From Tachypleus tridentatus (taxonomy: Eukaryota; Arthropoda; Merostomata; Xiphosura; Limulidae): a stretch of DNA of 64,000 bases. Shown one piece after another: positions 1 to 9,150 of this stretch. Numbering within the stretch: the first letter of the stretch is position 1; every line of letters starts with the position of its first letter. The translations under genes were made by a program, and so were the position numbers. The stretch is taken from positions 71,516,447-71,580,446 of the forward strand of contig NC_134835.1 in assembly GCF_004210375.1 (NCBI RefSeq), written 5' to 3'. The notes under the pieces were generated by a model, which had not been told where the DNA came from, searched no databases, and saw nothing but the letters and a program-made list of their open reading frames with translations.

Positions 1-105
1 GGTACATCTTGTATCCCACATTATAGCTTGTACCCTAGGATCTTGTTAACTATTGCAGAGTTTTTTCTTTATTATTTTATTTTTATTTTGGCTTATTATT
101 AGGTT
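1..105 (+). repeat. Interspersed repeat R3, cut by window edge
   Basis: This resembles 29117-29245 and the reverse complement of 28676-28790. Shared landmarks are a TATCCCACA-TATA stretch, CTTGTACC, GGATC, and then a T-rich run with TTTGGCTT or TTTGGGCTTG. The family is not recognised. It may be the 3' end of a LINE or the arm of a fold-back element. The left part lies outside the window. Confidence 0.5.
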
Positions 106-328
106 ATTATAAACATTTATATATGTATAGTAAACTCTATGTAACATATTTCCTGAATGAATTGTAGTTTTGTAAAATAGTGACACTCAAAGTTATTTAA
201 AATTAAGATTTAAATAATCAATAAAATGTTATATTTCCTAACATTATAACAACATGCCTACTGTTAACCCAAATCACTTGATTTCAAACACCTCCCTTTG
301 AGTCTCTACTCCGTAAACAACGTGACTA

Positions 329-452
329 GCCCCCCAGTGGCTCAGCGGTATGTCTGCGGACTTACAACGCTAAAATCCGGGTTTCAATACCCGTGGTGGG
401 CAGAGCACAGATAGCCCATTGTGTAGCTTTGTGCTTAATTCAAAACAACAAC
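329..452 (+). mobile_element. SINE-B (short tRNA-derived SINE), intact with TSD
   Basis: This is a ~124-bp SINE. Its tRNA-like head carries an A-box-like TGGCTCAGCGGTATG and a B-box-like GGTTTCAATACC, and its tail ends in (CAA)n. A 13-bp target-site duplication, AACAACGTGACTA, lies at 316-328 and 453-465; part of it could also be read as the CAA tail. The last ~45 bp (CAGATAGCCC, GTAGCTTTGTGC, AATTCAAAACAA) are shared with the longer SINE-A family. This is one of the two best-preserved SINE-B copies here. Confidence 0.85.
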
Positions 453-465
453 AACAACGTGACTA

Positions 466-1420
466 TTTGAAAAAACTCTCACTGCGTGATATCACGAGAA
501 ATCTTGTTGCTGACAAACGAAAGTAGCCTCTACATTGAGAGTCGGTATAGAAAATCACTTAGAACTTGGTTGATCTATCATTGATAGAGTGTGGACTAAC
601 AAGCAACTCACTACCGAAGTAGGAAGGCGTTAAACGTATTGTCACGTCATCCATTCTCTTTCTTCTTTTCAAACTATTCTCTTTGATTCTCAAACCATTA
701 CGTAAGAAATTGCACAAAAATATTAATGTTAATGTTTGTTATTTCTTACTTTATATGAGACAATCTGCGTTACCAGTACTTTGTTGGTGTTACGAACTTT
801 CAAAAATGTGATGGTAGATGTTAACTTCCACACAAGTTATTTATAACATAACACATTATTACAGTATTTATTAGCTCACCGAAAGTTTTCCATAAGCATT
901 AAGAAGTCACTATCTACATACTTAAAATCTGGTATACAATGTGTGATGGTAAGGGTGACTTTGTAGGAAGAGGTAGCAGGCAAAGTCATGACGATAGATG
1001 TGGTTTATATTATCTGATTTTAACACCAAGCTCTTAATGTCTTTCCACAGTGTTTTATGTAATTACTTAATTGATGGTCATTGGCCAGTGAAGTATTTTA
1101 TGGACCAAAGTTAAAAGATTACAGATCAAAGTTGGACGCTTAAAAAAACAACTTTGTGTATCAGCCTAATGGTGGCTGTTGAAGTATAACTTTCAGCTGC
1201 ATTTATATATTGTTGCAATATTGGCATCCATTTGTTTTCATTGCGTTTCTCCGTAAAAATCTTCTTTCACACACTTGTGAGATATATAAGACGTTTGTGT
1301 ATCCTCCTCCACATTGTGTGTATGTTGTGTTATAGAAAATTTATTTTTTATCATGATATAAGGATGTGGCGCCATCTATGAGTATAGTTATTGCACACTC
1401 ATTCACAATAATAATGGAAA
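466..1420. other. Unannotated AT-rich sequence
   Basis: No gene, RNA or repeat was recognised. No reading frame of useful length is open on either strand. Confidence 0.6.
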
Positions 1421-1570
1421 TTGTGGGCATTGTTAACCCCTAATAACATGCTACTTGTTCCAACCTATCATCCTACAAAGTTTGGTTGAGATTGGCTTGG
1501 TAATCTATGCGTAATTAGATAACGGACAAGCAGACAGATACATATTTTGTCCTTTATATATAAAGCACAA
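1421..1570 (+). repeat. Interspersed repeat R4 (LINE 3'-end-like)
   Basis: It shares CCTACAAAGTTTG, GAGATTGG and a GA(C/A)AGACAGA tract followed by TTTTATATATA with 3519-3650 and 40612-40741. A conserved block, then GACAGACA, then a short tandem A/T tail is typical of 3' ends of RTE-type or other non-LTR elements. The assignment is inferred from layout only. Confidence 0.45.
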
Positions 1571-1589
1571 GTATATATATATATAAATC

Positions 1590-1866
1590 ACTCTGGCAAA
1601 CACTTTATGGTAACTGCACACATAATGTCTATATCGAAAACAGTACCCATATTGTTTACATTGGTGTAACATAAAACAGGGTGTTTATATCGATGTGGAA
1701 TAAGATTTTAATACACTATGCGGGATGTCTGTATTGGAGAGAAGTACATTTTCTGATACTGTCACTAGTGTGTCTATGGAAGTGCTACAAAAAATTCATG
1801 TATACAGCACCTGATGTATTTATATAGGAGCTACATACGTCAGGTGATAACAGAGCCCATAGTGTC
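1590..1866 (+). repeat. Degenerate ~46-bp satellite, short block
   Basis: It contains recurring phrases such as GGTAACTGCAC, TGTCTATATCG, TTGGTGTAACATA and GTGATAACAGAGCCC. These match the consensus of the larger satellite block at 6620-8620 (GTGATAACGGCACCCAGT, then TGTCTATATCGGTGTGACAT). HSX copy A begins exactly where this block stops, so the transposon probably inserted into or beside the satellite. Confidence 0.5.
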
Positions 1867-2061
1867 ATTACACAATGTAACAAAATTTTTACTTTTTCTT
1901 GTTTCTGGGGCAGAAAGTGTTATTTCTCAATTGCTTAAGCCTAGAGTAAATAGAAAAGTCCTATTTTTCTCTTCAAACTTTGCTTTTGTGACCTGGGTAA
2001 CGAAATTTTCAAACTTACCCATTTTTCAGAAAATTCCAGGTAGATTTAGTGCTGAGTAGCT

Positions 2062-2181
2062 GATAGAGAATTTTCTCGAACTAACAAGAATTTTAAAGAG
2101 CTTTCTAGAATGTTGTAGAACTTATGAGGATTTTCAAAAACCTTGTAGAATTTTCTAGAACTTTCCATAGTAATATATATA
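2062..2181 (+). promoter_or_regulatory. Heat-shock-element-like array plus TATA, copy A
   Basis: GAA triplets recur at exactly 10-bp spacing: 2068, 2078, 2088, 2108, 2118, 2148 and 2158, with decayed units at 2098, 2128 and 2138. TTC or TTG triplets sit 5 bp before many of them: 2073, 2103, 2113, 2133, 2143, 2153, and 2163 at the end. Alternating nTTCn/nGAAn pentamers are the known binding layout for heat-shock factor trimers. A TATA-like run at 2171-2181 follows immediately, then CAGGGGCTCACCACT, a plausible start region. About ten decamers are present, the longest array of the three copies. Function is inferred, not shown. Confidence 0.6.
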
Positions 2182-2257
2182 CAGGGGCTCACCACTCACC
2201 ACTTCAGTTTAGCTCTAGCTGCCAAAGTGAGCACAGACATATCTGATTTTATGAGAG

Positions 2258-2946
2258 AAGACATCAAGAAGCTGCAAGCATTCACCAGACGCATTCTGCT
2301 ATGTATGTGGCCAAATTATCAAGACAAGAGCGAAAAAGAACTCTGTGACAGCATCTGCTAAAATGTGTGAAGCATACATTGTGGACCTTCAGAAGGTGTT
2401 GTTCCCATCATTGCACATAAAACTGGCTCTCATGAAACAATTTATCACAACTCTTGATAAGGAGTCTGCAGCCTTCAAGTACCTTCAAAACTTCTTCCAT
2501 AAGCTGTCTGAGGCAAAGGTCAAAGCTGGTGTCTTCGTTGGACTACAAATAAAGAAGATCCTGGAGTGCACAGAATTCCCCAAGAAGTTCAGTAGGAAGG
2601 GATAAAAAGCTGAAGCAGTTTTGTTGCAATGGTTCGGGGCTTTTTGGGCAATCACAAAACAGAAAATTATGTGGAACTGGTTGAGGCTCTGACGAAGAAC
2701 TACGACAAAATGGGCTGCAGGATGTCCTTGAAAGTCCATACCCTTGACGCTCACCTTGATAAATTCAAGAACATGAGATCATACTCAAAGGAGCAAGGCG
2801 AGCGCTTCCACCAATATATAAAGGACTTTGAACGCCGCTACCAAGAACCGTATAACGAAAACATGATGGAAGACTATATTTGGAGGCTGATATGTGAAAG
2901 TGATTTACATTACAGTCACAAATCTCGAAAAACTACTCACTTCTAA
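2258..2946 (+). pseudogene. HSX protein remnant A (uncharacterised Cys-rich family)
   Basis: This is a broken copy of a protein gene that I recall as multicopy in many invertebrate genomes and with no assigned function. The N-terminal part reads SCKHSPDAFCYVCG in one frame after loss of the start codon (ATGGCATCAAG in the other copies, AGACATCAAG here). After TASAKMCEAY the sequence jumps straight to a distal segment (PSLHIKLALMKQF, VFVGLQIKKILE). A stop follows SRKG near 2602. A second frame from 2629 carries the C-terminal part, with GFLGNHKTENYVELV, GCRMSLKVH, SKEQGERFHQ and SHKSRKTTHF. A deletion, a stop and a frameshift make it non-functional. The fragment order matches the family as I remember it. 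Confidence 0.7.
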
Positions 2947-3309
2947 ACATTTTTGCATATCTTTAGTATAAATACATGTAAATCCTGATTCATATGTTGT
3001 TTTATTCAGTCCTTATGCAAATGAAAATGTGCAAAGTTTCCCGTTTTTGCATAGAAAATAGGTTAATTTCTAAATTTCATTATCCAGGTCACAAAAGCAA
3101 AGTTTGAAGGGAATGATGGCCATTTTCTGTACTTTTACAACATAAGCAATTACGAAATAACACATACTATCCAGGAACAAAATTTGTGTTACATAGAGTA
3201 ATAGAAGCTGAGATAAATTTATCTGTTATGTGTTATGTTTTAGTAAATTTAATAAAGGTTTTTGTGTATGTAAGAATATAGCACTATATATTTAAGTTGT
3301 TTGTTTTTA

Positions 3310-3425
3310 TGAAGTTGAGAGCAAGACTGAAAAATGGACTATCTGTGCTATGCCTACTCTTGGTATCGACACGCAATTTCTAGCGTTGAACGTCCGCAGC
3401 CACACCGTTGTGTCACTAGGTGCGT
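3310..3425 (-). mobile_element. SINE-B, degraded
   Basis: Reverse-strand SINE-B recognisable from GACTATCTGTGCT, GGTATCGACACGCA, TTCTAGCGTTGAACGTCCGC and TGTGTCACTAGG. The tail end is eroded. It has a paralogous copy at about 40408-40518 within the segmental duplication. Confidence 0.65.
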
Positions 3426-3518
3426 GAATGTAATTAACGTTAACTTGCTTCAAAATAAATAAAAACTCAAATGAAGCAATAATGGAGAGTGAATATGATT
3501 GTGAGCCTACCATTAACA

Positions 3519-3650
3519 TGCCCCTTGTTCCAAACTATCGTCCTACAAAGTTTGAATGAGATTGGCCCAGCTACCTAAGAGGTAGTTATATAACAGACAG
3601 ACAAACAGCCACACAGATTTTTTGCTTTTCATAAAGAGATTATATATATT
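3519..3650 (+). repeat. Interspersed repeat R4
   Basis: Same block as at 1421-1570: TTGTTCCAA, CGTCCTACAAAGTTTG, GAGATTGG, then AACAGACAGACAAACAG and a TATATATA tail. It is duplicated at 40612-40741. Confidence 0.5.
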
Positions 3651-4611
3651 TCAATTATTCTTTAATTATTTGTTTATTTATTTTATTATATAGACTGGTG
3701 CAGCAAAATGGCACTAACATAGTATTGTACATAGTACTCGAAATTTCATTTCTATTTGAAGTTAAATTTTGTAAACATAATATCCCCATTTTCATAACAA
3801 AACACGTTTTCAGTCTTGAACAGTTGGCTATCCATTTAATTACAAAATACTTAATCAGTAAATGCAAAATGTGAGTCTATAAATCGAGTTGGTGTAAACT
3901 AGACAAAGCTTTCGTCTTAGTCTGCTCTAACCTTTCATCTCTCCTCAATAAATAAACCAAAAATTAATTTGATCACATGGATTCATATTTAATTTTTGTA
4001 CATAATTTGCAAAATTAAATAAGTAATTATATTTTTATAGTTAATACTTGTTACACAGTTAGTTATCACAATTGCTTCAAGAGCTTTAAATAATTGCCTC
4101 TTTTTTTTCGTTAAAGCTCACACAGGCAGCTTCAATTACTTTGAAACACAATTTAACAAGACAAATTTTCCTTCTCTACTTTGTTATCACAATACATTCT
4201 ATTACAATTCCACTTTATGCTCTTTATGGCTAAACTCATAATCATGCAGACTAGATCTTTCTAATTTTCAAACTAAATTTTCTGCGTGTATTGATACACC
4301 TACAAAGATATAGAACGCTCCAAACACTTCTGGACATTATGATGTAACAACGCCTAATTAAATAAACAAGAAAAACTAAGAAAGGTGCAGTAACATGACG
4401 CAATAGTATAATAATCGCTAATTCGCAACAACTGAGCCATACAACGTATAATTCATAATCATTTACTTAAAAAACTTGCGATAAACTGTCGCTTCTAAAA
4501 ATAACTATATTTAACCCGCAAAATATGTAAACTATCTAATTTACAACACTCGCATCAAACGTATACTGAACCAGTCGTGTATATCTAATATTAACATTTT
4601 TAGATGGGTGC

Positions 4612-4885
4612 TTGTTTGTTTTGTATTTCGCACAAAGCTACTCGAGGGCTATTTGTGCTAGCCGTCCGTAATTTAGCAGTGTAAGACTAGAGGAAAGGCA
4701 GCTAGTCGTCACCACACACCGCCAACTCTTGAGCTACTCTTTTATCAACGAATAGTGGGATTGACCAACACATTATAACGCCCACACGGCTGGGAGGGCG
4801 AGCACGTTTGGTGCGACCGGAATTCGAATCCGCGACCCTCGGATAATTAATCGAACGACTTAACACACCTGGCCATGCGGAGCTC
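4612..4885 (-). mobile_element. SINE-A (tRNA-derived), copy at duplication edge
   Basis: Full-length reverse-strand SINE-A. The tail (TTTGTTTTG, TTTCGCACAAAGCTACTCG) is on the left and the tRNA-like head (GGCCATGCGGAGCTC) on the right. In the matching duplicate at 41704-41980 the SINE is flanked by the TSD AGATTGGTGC on both sides. Here only the left copy (AGATGGGTGC) remains and the right flank is unrelated DNA, so this SINE marks a recombination breakpoint. Confidence 0.85.
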
Positions 4886-4924
4886 AGTATAAGAGATAAG
4901 ATTTAAGAAATCTAAACTGGTTGG

Positions 4925-6540
4925 TATCACAGGATATTTAAAAGATTATAGAATATCAAGAAAGTTGGTGAAACATGAACTTAGAACGTGGAAAAGGATG
5001 CATGAGAAAAAGTTGGGTGAAATGTAAAAATTAACAGTAAGGATTTATTTAAATACATTAAGAGTAAACAAATAGATGGGATGAAGGTAGGACTCTTGAA
5101 GGATGATAAATTAAGGCTCGTATCTAATGATTATGAGATGGTTGGGTTATTATTAAATTTTGTTTTTTCTTCGGTTTTTACTAAAAAAAGTTAAATGTTA
5201 TTCTACATCTTTGACAGTTGATAGATGGAAGAGAGATTGAACAAAACGATTGCATTAATTCTGAGTTGATTAAGATAAAAATTGGGAAGTTTCGAGAACG
5301 ATAAGACTCTTGGGCTAGATGATATTTCTCAAAAGGTTTTGAAGAAAGTTAAAAATTAGATATGTGAACCACTTATTACTATTTTTTTCTCAGTCCTTGG
5401 ATAGTGGGCATGTATAAAATAAATGGAAGTTAGTTAATATAACTCCTCTTCCAAGAGAGGTGATAAAATCTGTCCCAGTAATTATAGACCTACTAGTCTT
5501 ACATCATTTGTGAGAGAACTTTTGGAAAATCCGGTAAAATATGCTTTGTAAAGTCGTTTATCGAAGTTTAGAATTTTATTGGTTATTCAACACAGTATTA
5601 CTAAGGTTGTTTTGTTGTTGATTTTATAATTAAGCACAAAGCTACACAAATGATTATCTGTGCTCTGCCCGCCACTGGTATCGAAACCCAAATTCTAGCA
5701 TTGTAAGTCCGCAGACATGCTGCTGTGTCACTGGGTAGTGTTAATAAGGGAATATGTTGCCTTACAAATTTTGTTTACGTTCTTTAAAAATGTTACTGAT
5801 TATATAGATGAGGGTAAAAGTGCATATCTGATGTATACGGATTTTTAGAAAGCACTTGACAAGATACCACATGAAAGGCTTGTGAAATAAACACATGGAG
5901 GATAATTTAGCAAATTGGATAGAAGAGTGGTTAGATGGAAGAAATCAGAGAGTCGTCACAAATGGAGTTTAGCCAAACTGGATTAATGTCACAAGTGGTG
6001 ACCTTAGGACTTAGTATTGGGATATTTTTTATTTACATCAATGACATAGATGAATTAATAATCAATAAATTACCCAAATTTTCTGGTTATATTAAGGTTT
6101 TGGCTGTTGCTGGTTGTGAGAAAAATGCTGCTGATTTACAAATAAATTTAGCTTATTTAGTGAGTTGGACAAATAAACGACAGATGGGTTTTAATTATAA
6201 TTAATGCAAGATAATACGTAGGGGTTATCATAATTATAGGTAGAATTTAGATCGGAATAAGTTTAGCATTGTCATGAAAGAAAGGGATCTCAGTGTAATA
6301 GTTAGTTGATCAGTCTCTTAAGCCATTCAAGCAGTGTCCTGCTGCTAGTGTTAGAGGAAGTAGGACTGACTAGACCAAGTTTGAAATACTATGTTCAGTC
6401 CTGGGCTCTTTACTCTAGGAAATACATTGAAATGTTAGGAATGTGTCAGAGAAAAGGTTCTAGAATGGTGCCTGGATGAAAGAATTGTCATATGAGGAGG
6501 GATTGAAATCTTTCAGATTGTTTTCTTTTGTATAAACGCC
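4925..6540 (+). pseudogene. CR1-like LINE reverse transcriptase, dead and truncated
   Basis: Conceptual translation across frameshifts gives the non-LTR reverse-transcriptase series. An upstream region near 5280-5480 has a GLDDIS-like block and NITPLP and NYRPTSLTS motifs. Further on come YTDF-KALDKIPHERLV (about 5836-5883), NWIEEWLDGRNQRVV (about 5913-5957), a decayed SGVPQGS box, FIYINDIDELI (about 6033-6065) and LVSWTNKRQMGFN (about 6154-6198), then tail fragments resembling AIQAVSCC and YSRKYIEMLGM. The catalytic FADD box is not preserved; LAVAG occupies its place. Many stops and indels are present, and a SINE-B sits inside at 5607-5736. The clade (CR1/Rex-like) is judged from motif wording only. 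Confidence 0.7.
5607..5736 (-). mobile_element. SINE-B nested in LINE
   Basis: Reverse-strand SINE-B with TTGTTGTTGATT tail, TAAGCACAAAGCTACAC, GGTATCGAAACCC and GTAAGTCCGCAGACATGC. The flanks GTATTACTAAGG (about 5594-5605) and GTGTTAATAAGG (about 5738-5749) look like a decayed target duplication. The LINE reading resumes after it. Confidence 0.75.
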
Positions 6541-6612
6541 TTGTTTGTTTCTTGAAATTAGCACAAAGCTACTCAAGGGATATCTGCGCTTTGTGATACC
6601 AGCACCCACCAT
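6541..6612 (-). mobile_element. SINE-B fragment
   Basis: It starts CTTGTTTGTTTCTTGAAATT, then AGCACAAAGCTACTCAAGG, ATATCTGCGCT and CCAGCACCCACCATG. The head half is missing. It abuts the truncated end of the LINE. Confidence 0.6.
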
Positions 6613-6619
6613 GACTACA

Positions 6620-8620
6620 TTCACACGAAGGATGTGTGACATACACTGTTTTGATAACAATACCAGCGTGTTCTCATTACATTTCATATTACCATTACTA
6701 ATTTTGTCAATATAAATGTGACAGTAATTTTATGACAGTATCGTTTAGTGTGTTTATAGTATTGTTTTATATATCATGTGATAAGGAAACCCAGTTTGTC
6801 CGTATCGGTGTCATATACACTTTGTGATAACGGCACTCAGTCTCTCCTTATCGTTGTAAAATATATTTTGAAATAACAGTTTTTACAATGTAATTATTGT
6901 TGTAACATACACTTTGTGCCAACGAAACCAGGTTTTTCTGTAAACATGAGTAGAGTTTATGATAACGGCGCCCTATTGTGTTTTTATCAATGTGATACAC
7001 ACGTTGTGATAACAACACCTACTCTAGCTAAATCAGAGTGGCATAAATTTTAATATCAACATTTAATTTGTCTTTATCGGTGTGACATAGATTTTGTTGA
7101 ACAAAATTTGTACTATCAACAGTCATTGTTGGTATGTCCGTGTAACATTCCACATTTGAGGTCACAAAAAATCCAGCATACTTATGTTCATCTGATTGAA
7201 ATCAACATTTTGGTAACAGTAGCGCAGGTATTATACAGATTTGGCACCCAGTTTGTTATAACGTTAACAAGTATGTCTACATCAATCTTACATTAATTTT
7301 TGCCTTCTTGCCCTTTCAGCCGTGGGGGCCGTAATCCGAGGGTCGCGGGTTTGAATCCCGGTCCCACCAAACATGCTCGCCCTTTCAGCCGTGGGGACTT
7401 TATAATGTGATGGTCAATCCCACTATTCGTTGTTAAAAGAGTAGCCCAAGAGTTGGTGGTGGGTGGTGATGACTAGCTGCCTTCCCTCTAATCTTACACT
7501 GCTAAATTAGGGACGGCTAGCGCAGATAGCCCTCGAGTAGCTTTGCGCGAAATTCAAAACAAACAAACTTTATTTGCTTTATTTTTTATCATTTTAGCTG
7601 TTGTGACTTCACTCATTCAGGCTGAAAGACTTGCTTTTTTTAGTTCTTATAAATGATACCAAACTGAACCGAAATTAACGTTTTGGATAAAGAATTCGTG
7701 ATAACAACAAAATGAACGAAAATATTGTGTTATATATCCTTATCTTAATTCTGGCTTTTAAATGATCTTAATAAAAATAGATAATAATTACACTATTTGT
7801 TTGTAATTACGTTTCGTAATAACAACACAGAATATTTAAGTCGGTCTAGTATACAATTTGTAGCAAAAGCATCAAATAAGTAGCATGCTTGTTTTCGTAA
7901 CAGTATTAAGAATATCTATACCACTGTGGTGTCTACTTAATGATAACAGCACCCGATGTGTCTACATCTGCCTGGATTACACTTCGTGATAACAACATTA
8001 AAGGTCTTTTCTTGTTTGTTGCATATACTGTGAGATAACGTCACCTGTGGTTTTGGTTTCGCACCCAATGTGTCTAAAATCGGTGCGACAAACAATTTTT
8101 CTTCATCAATGCGATTTACTTTATAAAATAACGGCAAACTTTGTGTTCACATCGGTGGCGACAAACATTTTACCGTAACACTTAGTTTGTCTACACTTCT
8201 GTCATACATATTGTGTAATAATATCCACGTGTCACTCATTTTTAATAACACTCAATGACTAATATATAGATTATATTTTCTAAAACAATAATCGATGTGT
8301 TTAACAGTATTCGGCACAAAGTTTTCCACGTATATTTTGTAATAACGACATACAGTTTGCCCGTACCGGCGTAACATCAATTTTGTGAAAACAACATCTA
8401 GTTTCTTAATGTCACTGTTACGTAATTTTTGTGACAACACCACCCAATGTCTATATCGGTGTGAAATACATTTTGTAATCCTAGCATTCAACAAGTCTAC
8501 ATCGGCATGACATACTTTAACAATAACAATTACACTGAAGGCATCTATATGAATGTTACATAGATTTTACGATAACAGCGACCAGCGTTTTTATTATATA
8601 TAAATATATACGTGTCTGTG
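6620..8620 (+). repeat. Degenerate ~46-bp satellite array
   Basis: A unit close to GTGATAACGGCACCCAGT, then TGTCTATATCGGTGTGACAT and ACATTTT, recurs throughout. Clear anchors are GTGATAA at 6778 and 6824 and TGAAATAAC near 6870, giving a 46-bp step. Further units are legible at about 6960, 7005, 7935, 7985, 8030, 8150, 8340, 8430 and 8570. Divergence is high, so the array is old. It is interrupted by a SINE-A at 7309-7568. Short open frames within it are artefacts of the repeat. The same satellite occurs at 1590-1866. Confidence 0.65.
7309..7568 (+). mobile_element. SINE-A with rearranged head
   Basis: The body and tail are well preserved (GGTCGCGGGTTTGAATCCCG, ACCAAACATGCTCGCC, TTTGCGCGAAATTCAAAACA). 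The first part of the head is replaced by CCCTTTCAGCCGTGGGGG, a segment that normally lies ~75 bp further in. It then joins CCGTAATCCGAGG, so the 5' end looks like a template switch or partial duplication. Confidence 0.8.
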
Positions 8621-8750
8621 TCTGAATGAACTGATATATAAACAGATAATGCGTATGGATTAAAAGATGTATAAGATGAAATTTGTAGTGAAATATTTCA
8701 AGTTTTAAGTGATCTTTTTCCGTAAAAAGCAAAAGGATTCTTAGTTTAAT

Positions 8751-8953
8751 ACATGACGAGGTGGCTAGGTCGCTCGACTCGCAATCTGCGGGTCGCGGGT
8801 TTGAGTTTCTGTCCCACCAAACATGCTCACCCTTTCAGTCGTAGAGTCGTTATAATGTCACGTTCAATCCAACTATTAATTGGTAAAAAGTAGTCTTTCA
8901 CTGCTAAATTAGAAATGGCTATCTCAGTTAACCCTCGTGTACCTTTGTAAATC
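8751..8953 (+). mobile_element. SINE-A, internally deleted and decayed
   Basis: The head reads GAGGTGGCTAGGTCGCTCG with B-box-like GGTCGCGGGTTTGAG. The middle is recognisable (AACATGCTCACCCTTTCAG). Most of the GCCCAAGAGTTGGCGG-to-CTAGTCTT block is missing before CACTGCTAAATTAG. The tail ends near CCTTTGTAAAT. Confidence 0.7.
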
Positions 8954-8959
8954 AGATTA

Positions 8960-9143
8960 TTATTCTAAAGATGGATCTGGTATGGGTACTAAACTTTAAT
9001 GAAAATGAAGTACAGAACAACATTTTGACCTTCTTAGGTCATCTTCAGGTTAACAAAGATATAACGATGACCTAAGAAGGTCGAAACTTTGTTCTGTACT
9101 TTAATTAAAGTTTCAATACCAATACCAGTCGTCTTTATAATAC
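8960..9143. repeat. Inverted repeat / fold-back element
   Basis: The left arm (about 8960-9045: ACTTTAAT, AAGTACAGAACAA, GACCTTCTTAGGTCATC) pairs with the right arm (about 9060-9143: GATGACCTAAGAAGGTC, TTGTTCTGTACTT, AATTAAAGT, CCAGTCGTCTTTATAAT), with a short spacer. A related phrase, ACGTTTTGACCTCCTTGGG, appears once at about 31070. It could be a small MITE; no flanking duplication was identified. Confidence 0.6.
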
Positions 9144-9150
9144 GTTTTTA

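Larger units (their letters stand above)
1867..3202 (+). mobile_element. HSX element copy A (TIR element, deleted)
   Basis: One of three copies of a transposon-like element; the others are at 38815-40286 and 51492-52753. The left end reads ATTACACAATGTAACAAAAT. The right end, reverse-complemented, reads ATTACTCTATGTAACACAAA, so the ends form an imperfect terminal inverted repeat of roughly 30 bp that runs on to TTCCTGG. No target-site duplication is recognised. Inside are a 10-bp-periodic promoter array, a TATA-like run, a broken gene, and a noncoding 3' part also present in copies B and C. Compared with B, this copy lacks the end of exon 1, the intron and the start of exon 2, but keeps the C-terminal half of the gene. 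The element class is not identified; HSX is a working name. Confidence 0.7.
3203..4885 (+). repeat. Segmental duplication, copy 1 (matches 40287-41976)
   Basis: Read side by side, this block is almost collinear with 40287-41976 (by eye well above 90% identical). It begins at the right end of HSX copy A and stops at the head end of a SINE-A. It holds an old SINE-B (about 3310-3425), an R4 repeat, and ~960 bp of AT-rich DNA without open frames. The left limit of the whole duplicated unit is the HSX left inverted repeat. The right limit coincides with the SINE end, where copies 1 and 2 diverge completely. Confidence 0.8.
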
